Assembly (NCBI GenBank): GCA_029721435.1
Contig: CM056573.1
Coordinates: 154,277,947-154,341,946, forward strand
Source: Gymnothorax reevesii
Taxonomy: Eukaryota; Chordata; Actinopteri; Anguilliformes; Muraenidae
DNA length: 64,000 bases
Direction of reading: 5' to 3'
Numbering within the stretch: position 1 is the first letter of the stretch; each line of letters opens with the position of its first letter. This document shows positions 35,131 to 48,800 of the stretch, in pieces. Position numbers and translations under genes: made by a program. The notes beneath the pieces were generated by a model, which saw only the letters and a program-made list of their open reading frames with translations, was not told where the DNA came from and searched no databases.

Positions 35131-36059
35131 AAAATGAGTTTAGTATTACCTGGTCTACACCTGTGCCGAATTTCATGCTTGTCGACAAATCTGCTAAAGG
35201 GCCTGGACTATTAGCACGGGACAGTCACTCATGATGGTATGAGATGCTACACTATCGGTTCCTTGGTTCCTCCCCAATATATACGCCCGGAGCCTTGCCC
35301 CTTGCGTTGCGTGCAGATAAAAAGTGAGATGGGGTAGAAAGTGAGATATACCTCTGTTTTGGGGGCCGCACAAATAGTAAGTGTGGAGTACTTATGCAGT
35401 GGTTTTGAGCCAGGTCACTCGTACAAGCACCATGCGTCACTCATGCTTCATAATATCATCGCAAAGCCCCTATTAGCCATGCTGTTGACTTGGTTCGGGC
35501 GTACAAAGGGAGTGCGGGTTCCGTAAGAAGTGTATGCATTCTTGATTTTTCGCAAGACCCATCTGCACGTAGTAGCATGTATGGCGGGTTGTGAGTGAAG
35601 CACGAGTATGTCAACTTAATGGCATGAAAAGAAGATGAAATTACTTAATGTTATCAATACAATCATGGTTTAGTATTTTTAATAACTCTTGTGAATTAAA
35701 GATCATACATTGTAGAGATTGAGTAGAACACACTGAAGCAATTGACACTTTTCAAAATAAGGCTAAAATAGAATTTAGCTCGGCAGATCATTACAGAATT
35801 TTGCAGATTTTCGAATCAAATGACCTTGTTGCAGTCCTACTATTGGCCAGCTGTAGATAGACCTTTCTGATACTTAGGGGAAGGAGGAAACATGAAGTTA
35901 GACCTTTGTAACATTGATCTTTGACAGTTATTCACTGCATGTATTAGGAGATCAAGTGCTCAGAGTAGACCTTGTTAACTTTGAAAACATTTGACCCATA
36001 TAACTCAGTTTTGGGAATATATGTTGATAGACTTCGTTAATGACATATCTGCCTTCATG
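35131..36059. other. Unassigned sequence
   Basis: No gene seen. The part 35230-35620 is rich in CACG/CGTG words and similar in character to the insertion at 7927-8836, but I could not align them. Confidence 0.3.
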
Positions 36060-37905
36060 ATCCTGCTCTTCCCTCTTTTTAAAGCCCATGTCCACTTCTG
36101 AGATGACTGACTTTTTTTATCCTGTGAAATCTTCAACTTCATCTAGTCCTGATGATATAAAAAGTCATGTTACCAAAAAGTGAATTCTCTATATTGCAGA
36201 TCCTCTTTGTTTCATTTTTAACCAGTCTATGACACACAAGGCGTTGTTCCGAATAGCCTAAAAACAGCAATTGCCTTTGTGCCCCTTTTTCCAAGCTCCA
36301 AGAGACAGTAATTCATGTCAGACCTCATGATTACCTTGTTCACAATGATGTATTAAAACAATTTGGCTTTTGGAAAAACTACTCAACCGATTTTGGTGTA
36401 CTGTAACCGATAAACACTCTATCTCATGAGATCGATGCTGGTAACTATTGTCTTGGTGTCTTTATGGATCTTCCTCAAGCCTTTGACACCCTCGACCACC
36501 ACATACAATAATAAAAACTGAAGGGTTATGGTGTGCAAGGAATTGCTTTTGTTTGGTTCACCAATCACTTAACTGGCAGAAAGCAGTATGTGGTGGTCAA
36601 TGGTGTTAAATCTAGTCCCGGGGATCTTAGTTGTGGTGTGCCACAGGGTGCAGTATTGGGACCGTTTCTATTTCTTGTTTATATTAATTACATTATTTAT
36701 TCTTCCAGCATACTCCAGTTCTCAAAATTTGCTGATGACACAACAGCCATAGTGTCTCTTTTTTCATTTGAATGATCTTATAACATAGGCTAATACAGAA
36801 TTGAACAGATTATATGACTGTTCATTTGTAATAATTTCTCAATCTTGACAAAACCAAATGTATTGTGTTGAGACCAAGAAAGAGAGAGAGACCCCATAAT
36901 CACTCAAATATTTTTACTGGAGGGCATATTGTGGCAATAGTTAATGGCATAAAATTTCTTGGTGTCAGAATAAATGAATTTCTCTCTTGGAAGCCTCAAA
37001 TCAATAAACAATCTCATCCAAAATATCAAAAAGGTCTTGGGTGTACTTACAAGGTTGAAGCACATTTTGCCTCAAACTGTTTTGACATTATTGTATGACA
37101 GTATTATATTACCACACCTGAACTATTCTAACATTATTTATAAGAGCCATCTTCATAAACTAGAAATACTACAGAAAAAAGATAGAGTTGTCACAAAGTC
37201 TTACATAAATGCCCTCACCAATCCTCTATTTTCACTACTTTGCGTGTTACCCATAATTGATTTAATATCCTATAATTCTTTGTTGTTCATGATCAAACAC
37301 AATGTTCGGATATTGCCATCTATGTTTAATGATACGTTTACCCCAATTAGTTCTTCTCATTCGTATGACACCCGTCAGAGAAATTTATCACGCCAACCAA
37401 TGGTACATACAAATTTCGCCCTGAATTCACTTCAAGGTGAAGTTCCCAAAATTATGGAATACTCTCCCAGAAGACATGAAGAGTTGCGCAACCTTATCAA
37501 AATTTCAAAGATTGTTCTGCTTCTTTATTGGGACCGCCCATAGCCCATATATTTGATATTATCATTTCCCGTTAAAAGTATATGAATGCGCATTGTAATT
37601 CCAACTTATATTGGCCATAAAGGACCAATCTCACGTGCTCATGACTACTGTCACATCCGCCCTCTCCTTGATATTTTCTTCAAATAATTCATTTACCATT
37701 TTGATTAGTGTATGGTTTTTTTTTTTGCATGTCTACTCATCGTATTTACGTATTTTGTCTACTGTTACCCCTGCATTGGTTCTCTTGGGGTTTCCACCAT
37801 CATATCACTCTTCTTTGTTTTATTCTGTATGCTCCTGATTTTGTATTTATGTTGCCTTATATTTTTGTATTTTATAATTGATGGTGAAATAAAAATGAAT
37901 GAACG
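36060..37905 (+). mobile_element. CR1/L2/Jockey-type LINE, 3' part
   Basis: On the + strand, decayed reverse-transcriptase blocks end in well-kept ones: GDLSCGVPQGAVLGPFLFLVYIN (36624-36692), the catalytic FADDTT (about 36728), KFLGVRINEFLSWKPQI, then LIQNIKKVLGVLTRLKHILPQ and LLYDSIILPHLNYSNIIY (37005-37140). The tail SHSYDTRQRNL is characteristic of this LINE group. The 3' end is tgaaataaaaatgaatgaac near 37900. Several frameshifts make it inactive. Confidence 0.75.
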
Positions 37906-40900
37906 AATGGTCCAGAATCCCCCCAAATGTGTGACTTAACCTCATAAAGTATTAGAGGAAAAGTGTTGTTATCCTTGCCAGAGGTGGTTGCACCAAGTAC
38001 TAAATAGAGGGTGCCGGTTATTATGAAGCCTTAATTTTGTTGAAATGTACTTTTTATTAAATGATTGATATGATTTTGGTTGTTTCCACCTAAATATAAA
38101 TAAAGTATTTCACACGTATTGGTTAATTCCGTCTCTCTATAATTGTAATGTTTATATAATTGTTTTTGTATCGTTTGTGCATTGCTACTCAGAGGTGCTA
38201 GCAGTTTTGGAGCCCACTGTACAATGCAGGCTCTATGTAGGATGAAAACAAACAAAATCCAGTGGGAATACAGTTGATTGGTCTGTTTAAATTACCACTG
38301 AGATCAAGAACACAAACCCACGATTAAACACATGAAAACTCGCCCTGAAAAAAAAAAAAACACAGAAGACATTTGTATTGATTATAAGAGTATGTTTGCC
38401 CATGTACATAGTAGCTGCCCTCTATTTTGGTTCACTGTCTGCATCGCCAACCTAATTTAGTGTAGTCAACAACAAGCAAATCTGCAATACTCAAGGACTC
38501 TGGGGAAAGGAATGTGAGCAGTTTGTGTGGGTGAACTGGTATCGTCAAACTACAACAGACCAATTCAGACGAAAGGGGAATTCCGAGTCCATGCTGTGCC
38601 AAGGAGCTGGGCAAGGATTAAAAGGTAGCCAGAACTATTCCTATCAGTAGGGCATAATACGATCTTTATTATGCTTCAGTTACACACGTATGGTGGGATG
38701 CCTTCCATTTTCCAATTGTCCATGTGTCCTGACTATCGGTAACACTTTACTTGGATATTCAGCTAACAATAGTTCATAGTTTCAACATCTCAAAAAGTTA
38801 TGAATTGACGATTGTGACGATTCATCAACAAACCTACATATTCCCAGACGAATTTACTTTAACTTGAACGGCTCACACAACCTATGCTAAACAAATGTTT
38901 GACAGTGTACTTACAAATATTCAAAAAACAGCAAACAAGTTTATTAATGTTCGACGAATATTCAATTTACGTTTAACTCTTGTTGAAATGTGACAAATAC
39001 TCTATGGACTGTCTGTAGCACAATATCCAAGTGTTACCCAAATATCCTGTCTAGACCAAGTGTGCAGAAGGTGTGGAGTTATTTTCACCATATCAGACAT
39101 TGTATCTCCCTACCGCGAGTAACTGAACTTACTAGGTTTTTGAGATCATTGGGTCGAGGGTCAAGGTCATATATGTGGGGGCTGAAGATCAGCTTTTGGG
39201 GAGTAAGAAGCTGTGGCAGGTGGAGGCCTAGCAATCAATACTCTGCATTCAGTTGCACCATGTTATCTTGTGTCTAAGCACCACAGCGGCACCCAAGCAG
39301 CCAGGACATACATCTACCATCATATTCATCCATCATACATCTCACACTGTATTCACTGCAAACATCCCACAGAATTAACTAACAAGTTACTAGGAATGGG
39401 AACGGAGGCAAGGGTGCCATTTTTTATAATGTGTTACACATTGCTCACGCATTAGATTGTTTATAATCAAACACAGGGCATATATTAACAGCTTATTGAA
39501 AAAAGCCATGTAGCAGGGGCAATGACCTCATTGAGCAACAGAAATTACCCCGGTCCACACAGGTAAGAAAGAATATTCCATCTCTTCAACATTACCACGC
39601 TCATGCTGCAGGTGAAGAGGATATAATGTGCTAACTAGAAAACAGATTCAGTGCTTCATTTGTCATTTTATTTCCATTTCTAATCAATAATATGTTTATT
39701 ATTTCAGATTGCTGCCTCATAACGCACACTTGGTTAAACAAAACCACAGAATTAGACAGAGTTCTTCAAATATTTTCATCAGCAAATCTTTGGTCAATAC
39801 TTGAATAAAACTGACGATAAACTTACTAGGTAGTTTTTACAAAGTTCTAATTAGCTTACAATAATATAAGCTGAAATGATGGTGCTGCTTTAACTCCTGC
39901 CAGCCTGTCTTCCTGCTAGAGAAAATATTTAATTTCTCTGTATGTTGTGTCAACATGTGATGGATAATTGGCCATACTGTGGGGTGGTTCTCCCTATTTC
40001 ATGGATTAGGTCAGGATGTTTTTTCAAATTATTACCACAGCAATGAAATAGGATGGAACTCAATCCAAATGACACTGATAAATAACAAAAAAGATAAACT
40101 CATTTTGTATTTGTTCAAACTAGGAGCAAGCACAAGCAACAAATTCACTGAAAACATGTAAACTGAATTTGGCAACTTAAAACGCTGTACCATTTTAACA
40201 AGCCAAGTACGGGTGAGAAACTTTTGGGGACAATGTGGAAAACTCCCAACTGTCCTGTGATTCCATCCAAATTTACACGGTCATGATGAAATATGGTGAG
40301 ACATGTCCTTGGATGTCCTCCCTAGCCATATACTGACCAAGCTGCACAAAATTACACCATTGCTTCGACCTCTGCACATCAATTGCACATTTTCACCGAG
40401 TAAATTTTCAATGATTAAGCTGGCACATTACAGCAGCATATAAACAACAAATACAACATTTGAGAAAAATTGTTTTTTTTTGTCGGTGCGTCTGCCCTAT
40501 TAAGGGTGCAGTGGCGAAGCAGAAATTTATTGGTTTTGGTCAGATTCAAATGCAAAACACACTAGCATATCTAAAAATCAGTTGCTTTTTAAAGTCTAGA
40601 TTGATAGCCAACAAAGCCTGTATTTCTATCTTTACACACAAATGTTGAACATAAAAAAACACATTTTTAAATATGTTCAAAGCCCTCTCAGAACAGCTTA
40701 CAACTGACCAATCCAACAGATCCTTATTTACAAATATGACATATTACTAATAGCGATTATGACAGACAGTTTAGCCATGTCAATATATAATCAATTTCCC
40801 CCAGAGGACATTGAAAAGGTAGTATCTATAGTAGATGATAACATTCCACATCATTGCTGCTAATATTTTAAATGGATGTTATTTCAAATTAACCAACGGC

Positions 40901-42783
40901 ACATGAAAATGCATTAAAACATACTGAGCTACAGTCTGCCAGAATTAATATCTGTTTAACAGTGAACATCTAAAAAATAGTTCATACACAGTTTTTAATT
41001 ATTTTTGTTCACATCACTCATTTGTTCCCTATTTTAGGCAAGAGAATCTACTATGGCCCCAGGCTTCTACACTTGCTAGGCCTCTCCGTTTATCAAGCTT
41101 TTCTCGTCCACATGAGCACAACATTGTCTTGAATTGTTGAACTAACTTATATTCAAATATGCACCAGAATTTATCCATTAAAAATACATACACCATCTTT
41201 GCAGACGTCAGTCAGACCCAAAAACCAGAGGCGAGCAGTGCAGTACTACAGTAATACATAAACAAATGAATATAAGAGGTTTTCAAATGGGCTGCAATGC
41301 TTTTTTTTTGAAGGGAAATATGACAGTGGTGCACATTTGAAAAGAAGTTAGTTCTAAACATCTACCTAAATTACATTCAGTCAAAAATAACTGTCTTGCG
41401 CTGGTTTTTAATATTTTTTAACAACAGTCCGTTTTCAATCAGCCATGTTTTAAATATGTTCTCTCCTTCTGGCAGCACAAGGTACAATGTTTTTTTCTGC
41501 ACTCGCATTGATACAAAGTAAATATGAAAAGGTTACATTTTCCTCGTTTCTGTTTGTATCTACACCGTCAGTTTAATTGCAACATTTCCATTTTATCAAA
41601 AGCAAAAACAGGACCAACACAAATACGGTAGCATCATACACCAAATTTGCATGCGTTCTTTCAAATAAAGGATTTCTGATTATTATTCTACATTTTTAAG
41701 TGGTACAATTAATGGTAGTTCAGAACGGTGAGCCGTAGGGCTTCCTTGGTGACACAATGAATGTGATAAAAAATATGCAGTGGGTAGCTTGAAACTTTGC
41801 CATCCGAGCAAAACAATTTGACTCGTAAAATCACAAAATGTATTGGAAGGTTTTACGAATACTGAGAAAGCCTATCAATACATGCTTTAGTCTCTCTAGG
41901 TACACATCAGTAAAAAGACCTGGAAGGAAATAATTCAATCAATGTCATTTCATTTAAACATCAGAAAAGCCAACTTTAAAGAACTTTTAAAAATGCATTA
42001 TAAATCAATAAATATAAGTCTCTGTGTCTCGGTCAAAAAAAAAAAAAATCTGGGGCCATCAATTTCAAGATATTATTTTAGGGCTTCTCCTATTTCAGTT
42101 CCTTTGCAGTATTGACAAACAGTTGGCCACCTCAGCCCCACATTTCCCATTATCTCTTACAGCTTAAAATGTAACGTCCCATTTTACTCGCTTACTAATC
42201 ATGTATTCTGAGGTGTCAGTGGCTCACAGGTTTTTAAGTTGGGAAGTATGGGACATGTGGGCATAGATTATTAGGATTGAATTCTGCTTGACTCATGTAA
42301 CAACATTCACTTGGATTGAAAAAATAATATAATATTCAACAACTTCATCATGAAATAATAAAACATCAATAATATACTATAAAATACAAAAGTAAATATT
42401 TCTATATGTCACCTACAACAAAACAATACAATTTGCTTTAAACATAAATTCCATTAGTAACAGGATTGGAGATCAGGGCATACTTATCAAGGCTCGATCA
42501 GATAATTGGCCCCACCACACCTTGTAGCAAACAGAACATAACATTCCTCAAATTAAACGCAAGAAATATTTACTAAATTTGGGAATGATTTCTACCGCTA
42601 AGTAATCTGAAAATAACCAGAGTTTTCATGTGGTTTTAAAGTGTGGGGTAAAATTTGTTTACTCTTTGCCATTGGTCTTACGGTACATTTACACTTCAGA
42701 AAGGGGGGGGGTGTTCCCTAAAGTGGGAAAAAGAGGACAGATCTTATGCAGCGGGCCTCGACACATAGGCACTGCCCATCCCC
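37906..42783 (-). other. Repeat-poor region 3' of aplp1, possible long 3' UTR
   Basis: I recognise no transposon and no coding exon here. The sequence follows the aplp1 stop codon directly on the - strand. A candidate poly(A) hexamer for that strand (TTTATT as written) lies at 40526-40531, which would give a 3' UTR of about 2.2 kb. Others occur near 39666, 39697 and 38938. The transcript end cannot be set from sequence alone, and the lower part may be intergenic. Confidence 0.35.
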
Positions 42784-42882
42784 TCAGTTCATTTGCTCAA
42801 AGAATTTGTAGGTTGGGTTTTCATAGCCGTGGTTCTGCATCTTGTTCAGTTGCCGCTCCTCAGGGGTCAGCATCGGGTCGAC
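42784..42882 (-). CDS. aplp1: aplp1 last coding exon (cytoplasmic tail)
   Basis: After acceptor gcagcag|GTC it encodes [19 protein letters not shown], then [13 protein letters not shown] and TGA (42786-42784). The NPTY box is the clathrin/PTB adaptor site shared by the APP family. The last residues (KFFEQMN) look more like APP than mammalian APLP1. Confidence 0.95.
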   Translation of the reverse strand, partial: VDPMLTPEERQLNKMQNHGYENPTYKFFEQMN

Positions 42883-45800
42883 CTGCTGCAACAGCGATGT
42901 AGGGCAGGGCGACGCGATGAGAGAAAAAGAGGGAAGGGGGACTTAGTTAAAATAACACTGCATTAAAAAAACAACAACAATTCAGCCGCTTTGAAGACAT
43001 TTGTCACAGTCTGTGGGTGAGTGCGAGGCTAAAACCTCTCAGCTTTAAGCAGTACTTATTGGAGCAATGACCCCGCTCACTTGATTTCGACCAACCAATA
43101 TCTTCTGAACAATCACAAAAAATGACTAATTTCAACATCAGCAGATGCATTTATATATACTACTAAAGATTTGATAGGGATATTGGATGTTTTGACCAAC
43201 TGGTCAGTGAATTATTACATTTTGGGGAAACGAACTGGACTGTATGAATAATTTATTGTTCCTTAAAAAAATCTAGATTGTCATGTGCATCAGAAATAAT
43301 ATTTTGCAAGTGCCTGACGTGTACATTGCTGTCCACTGATGTGCTAGTGGGTGTTTGCATTTACAACAATCAGAGCTAACGGCCTGTTTCATTGAAATGT
43401 TCTTTTTTCTGGATTTTATGTGGGAAAGGATGCAAAGGCAACTCCAAAGATGCTGTTCGAGCAATGAAGACATGGGGGGGGCATATGGTGGCATATGGAA
43501 CCACTATTAAAAGACTGGAAGAGTAGCAGGAAAGCATGGGAAAGGTTGCCAAAGGGCAACTGGGGACGCTGGTGATTAGTTTTTGGTCATTCAGGCAAGA
43601 CATCCAATGCAAACTGCAAAGCAGCTGCAAAATGATCTGCAGAAAGCTTCTAGTGTGCATTTTTCGGCAAAAACTGTGCGTTGTCGTCTCCCTGAGGCAG
43701 GATTATGGTCACGTAGACCAGCTCTGCATGTTCCTTCGATGTGATGTCAAACAGAAGAGCATCTGCGGGGCCCCACAGACCATGTCAGCTGGACCCTGGA
43801 TGACTGGAGGCCAGTGTGCATCACTGACGAGTATCGTTTCTGTTGAGACCAAACTGACTGAAGAGCAAGGACATGGAGACATGTTGGAGAAACATTCCAG
43901 AGATAACAGGTCACTGTGCATGACAGATATGGTGGGGCTCAGTGTAGGTCTGGGATGGCACATCCATGGCTGGAAGATCACCGCTCCTAAGGCACGGAAT
44001 GCTGACTGCAGCTCGTTACAGGGATGAGATCCTCCATCCAACTGTGAGATCATTTGCTGGTGCAGCTGGCCCACAGTTTATGCTGATGGATGACAATGCT
44101 AGTCCACATTGGGCTAGAGTAGTGGTAGATTACCTAGAGCAGGAGACAACTGTGAGAATGAAATGGTCTGTTGCTCACTCGACCTCAATCCAATTGAGCA
44201 TGTGTGGAATATGTTGAGGCATGCAGTTTCCGCACAAGTTGGGCTATACTGGGTGCTGGACGAGCTCGTGGTCGCTTTAGAGGAGGAGTGGCAGCATCTC
44301 CCTCATTGTCGGCTTATAATGAACATGAGTTGTCGTACTCAGAGCGTCATTAATGCACAGGGACACCATACCCATTATTGAGTTTTCAATATCCTCCATA
44401 AATATCCCCAAAGGATCCTGCAGACAGGCATATGCGCAGTTTGTTTCTCCTTCTGGTCAATCTCCTCCTTTGATATTCGGTAGCCATCTTTTCTTTCAGG
44501 GCATCGCACACCGCGTTGATCAAACCAAGCCACTCACTTCTGTTACTGACACAATCCTGCCAGTTGCTAAGAACAAGGTCACATTTCACAGCAGATTTGC
44601 ACGTGTCCTTATATCTCAGGTGTGGATGCCCGACTGGACGCGTGCCATTAGCGAGCTAACCAAACGAGCTGTTTCAGAGGCCTGCTGTCGTCCATACCGC
44701 ACATGGCGGAGCCAGCGTAGGCAATGTCGGACTACGAAGGATTCAATGTCTGCGACTCCCGTGTGCTTTAGAACCTCTTCGTTCCTCACAAAATGATCCC
44801 AATTCTCATTGAACATGAGATGAAGGTAGTGATGTTGAACTGTTTGGAGTTGTTTGACCTGGTACTGATGCAGAGTCCATACCATACAGCCATACAGTAA
44901 TAGAGGCATCAAACATTGGATGTTTACAGCGATTTTGGTCACTGACTCTGGTTATCGCAGAACTAAGACCCTCTTTTGCAGTCAGCCAAAATTACATGAT
45001 CTTGCTTGGGTGCGGGATGCAAGCTCCTCCCTCACAGAACAGTCACTGGTAACATAGCTCCCAAGCAGTGGTGCGCACAGAAAGACTCGAGGTGGTGCTA
45101 TAGCACCTGCCCTTTGGCCGCGCGATTTTCTCGATGGCATTCTCATGTGCATGCGTGAAAACAAAAAAAAACAGAAAAATGAAAAATAGCGGAAAACGCG
45201 GAATGTGCACAATTATTAGTTAGCTCCCCCGATCAACAAAAGGGAAGGCATCTGCCGCCACACATTGCTTCCTCGTCTCTGCCCTTATTTTTCACGTAGC
45301 ACCTGCCCCCAAAATGTCTGTGCACAGCACTGCTCCCAAGGTACTTGAAACGAGCAATGTTAGCAAGATCTGTAACGTGTATAAGGAAAGGTTGGATAAG
45401 AGAACTGGATAATTACATCACAGGCCTTATTCCGATCTCCCCTTCTCTCACTTTTATTGTCAGGCAGAGCATGATGAAATTGTTCATGACACAAATAGAT
45501 GGCATTTGTTTCAGTCGAATGTGTTACGACAGCGGCGTGATCCAAAATATTCAGTATCCCGATGAAATGTTGAGTAGTATCTATATTCAAGCAGATGACT
45601 AAACAGGAGGCGAGTGTGAAATACTACAAAAACACTTCTGTAAACGGAATCCTCCGGGGAACCGACTAGCATTCCTTCAGCCAGCCTCCGGTGGAGTCTG
45701 GAGATATCAATTCATATGATCACGACATATTCATGGAAGTAACACGTAACTGCCATTATAACACAGTGTTATCCAGTTACAGTGAAATAACACTAAAACA

Positions 45801-48800
45801 GAAATCGCTACCCTGGCAGGTGAAAATGTAACCTCGGAGACAACAGTTTGTATCCACCAGGAACATGAAACTTGTCACTTCTACCCAATAATGGTTTGCA
45901 TATCATCGCTGATAAGCTAAAAAAAATAAATAATATTAATATAATAATAATAATAATAATATAAAAGCTATTGCCAAAATATTCTGCCGTAATACAGACT
46001 GTTTCACTTATGGTGCCTGACTCTCACATTTTGTTCCTTTGAAGAATGTATAGTGAAGTATTTGTTGATAAAAGCTTGACTTCAGCAATCTATTAGTTTT
46101 TCCTCATAAATAATACGTACTCCTGTGAGTAACATTTTGAAGGTTTGACCAATAATTTTCCTATCTTTCAGTTAGAAGCTTAGACATCAATCAGCCAATT
46201 TTCAGTATTCTATATCTTTCAGAAAAATACATTCACTACAAAATATCTGAAATTTCACAAATAAATGAAGAAATTGTGAAAATGAGCTGTTGAAAATAAA
46301 AACATTTTTCTTCAGGGATTAAACAGAATGAAACCAATTACATTATATGCATACAGAAATAACGCAATATATTGAAAGCTGATTTTTTTCATTCATGTTT
46401 GACTTTAGTTCAGTCATCCTACAAAGGACAAAAACTGTAGTTAGACCACTCTTGTTCTGGATGGCTCACTCGTGACGTAAGAATTTTCTCTCTGCATTGA
46501 ATTGTGGTTGTCATTTGTAGTATTATTTATCCTTGAACTAAACGTTCCATGATGAAATAGACACAGATTGCAGCATGAGAAAGAATATCACTACTTGATG
46601 GCAAGATTTTATTGTGGCTGTGCTATATGGCAGAATTTACTCTACTAGGGGGTCTTTAAGTAAAGCACTCTTTGTGAACAGGATCTGGCTTTACATGAGT
46701 GAAACCTGACGGATAGCAGGTTTGTGCAGGTAGGCAAGAGCCGTAATGGCAAGTTAATTCAGACTAATTCGGGGAAGGATTGCCTCTAACCTCCACAATG
46801 CCATGGCTGATTGTACCGTACGGCTTCCGACGAACCAACAACAGGCTGATTACCATCACCATGGCGATTGCCACGGCGACCACCAGCAGCCCCACCATGG
46901 CCCCGCGGTTGAATGTCTCCAAGGCGTCAGGTTGCTTGGTCAGAAAGGGGTGGGAAGAATGGAGGTAAAGGAAAGAAGATGAGAGAGAAGATTGGAGACT
47001 GCAGAAGAAGAAGTTCAGATGACAAATCTTGTGGATATGAATGCTCCCCTTCCGCAGCTGAGGGGCGGGACTCACCAGTTCATCTCTCTGGATTCCTGGT
47101 GACTTGTACACCTCTTGCTTGAGTTCCACAGAAGTGTTAATCTAAAACAGGAAAATAATGGCTCAGTAAAACAATATTTTATGGGTAAATATCAGGTAAG
47201 AAACAGATTTCTGGATAGACATGATTTAACAGATTGTCGCACAATTATTGGTTTTAGCCGAAAAGGAATCGACCTTATCAGAATTTGTAGACTTTATGAT
47301 TTTGAAAATCTGTATAACTGTTATTTTCAGCCAAATTACAGTAATCCTCAGTGTTCTGAACCTATTTGTAGCTGATAAAGATTGTTTCCATAAAATGGCA
47401 TCTTTTGAGCCCCTGGATGAATGTATCCTCCAAATGAAGACTATTTGATCACTACAAATATTATTTTAATTGTACTCATTATTTATTTTACCTTTTCTTC
47501 GTATTCTTCCGTAGCATAGTCATACTCATCAACAGCAGAGCCTGTGAGGAAGAACCCGTTTCATAGGCTTAACGACCTCCATTGACATTGCATTCAGGGT
47601 AAACTATACCCAGCCAGAATATGAAATGTTTACACTGCACGCACATTGACTAATGTACATAACTCTTATTTGAATTAGATGAAATGTTTGCTAATGTAAC
47701 AAGCAGGTCAGAGACTGCGAAAGTACCCAGCCAAAGATCTGAAGCACACAAGCACGGATGGACGGATACGGCCTTAATCAACAGTCCCTCGACCTACCCT
47801 TGATATGCCGAGGGACTAAAAATGAAGAAATATTTGTGCTACATGTGTCGGTACTATGAGTGAGGCTTATACAGTCACATTCTCACTTGTGCTCAAGTAA
47901 GTCAGATTTGTTGCTATTGTAGACTAATCTATCCATTTATTATCCAACCCATCATAGTTCTAATCAGGGTTGCAAGAGGGCCAGAGTCAATCCCAGAATA
48001 CAACGGGCAAGACGCCAATCAATCACAGGAATTACTCATCATTCACTCACATCCTTCTATCCCATCTACACTTTAGAGTAGTCAATAGCCTAGCATGCAT
48101 ATCTTTAGCAGGAGGAAACAATTCTGACATTCCTGACCCGAAATATAAATCTTGAAAATGTTTTACTTTGTCAGCCACCCATCCCAGAACTTACCTTTCT
48201 TATTGCTAGGCTGAGAATCTGTGAATATGGGCACGAAGAGGGGAGACAAAATACAGAAAATTAATTGCTACTTTCTGTGCAAGGCTCAATTCACACCGTG
48301 CGTTACACTGAATATGCCAGCGATTCTACATGAAAAGCTGCTGTGTGCAACCGACCAACCAGTATTTAAATCAACATTCTAAATGTGGCAGTTACCAGCA
48401 TTATTTACTCAAATCCATACTCAGCTGGCAACGTGGTTTAGTAATCATCAGGAAATCAATGCATTCAACAGAGAGTGAGATAATCGGCAAGATTCAAACA
48501 GGGAAACCATCAAGGATAGCTCAGACTGACTTGCTCATAGCACTGCAAGCTTATCAGCAGTCTAACTGTACAAGACAGTCCATCAGCCACAATGAATACG
48601 ATGACCAAGTTAGAAGTTGTGGAGTGGCTGTGCAAGTAATATAATCAGACCAACTTTTGGCCTATAAGCTGCTATACTGCGGTGGTATCCATACTGAACC
48701 TAGGTGTGTTAAGCGGCTGCACATAGAAGAAGACAGTAGGAAGACAATGTTGGTGATGTTAGATGCCAAGGCCACCAAGGGTGACAACACTATCATCATG

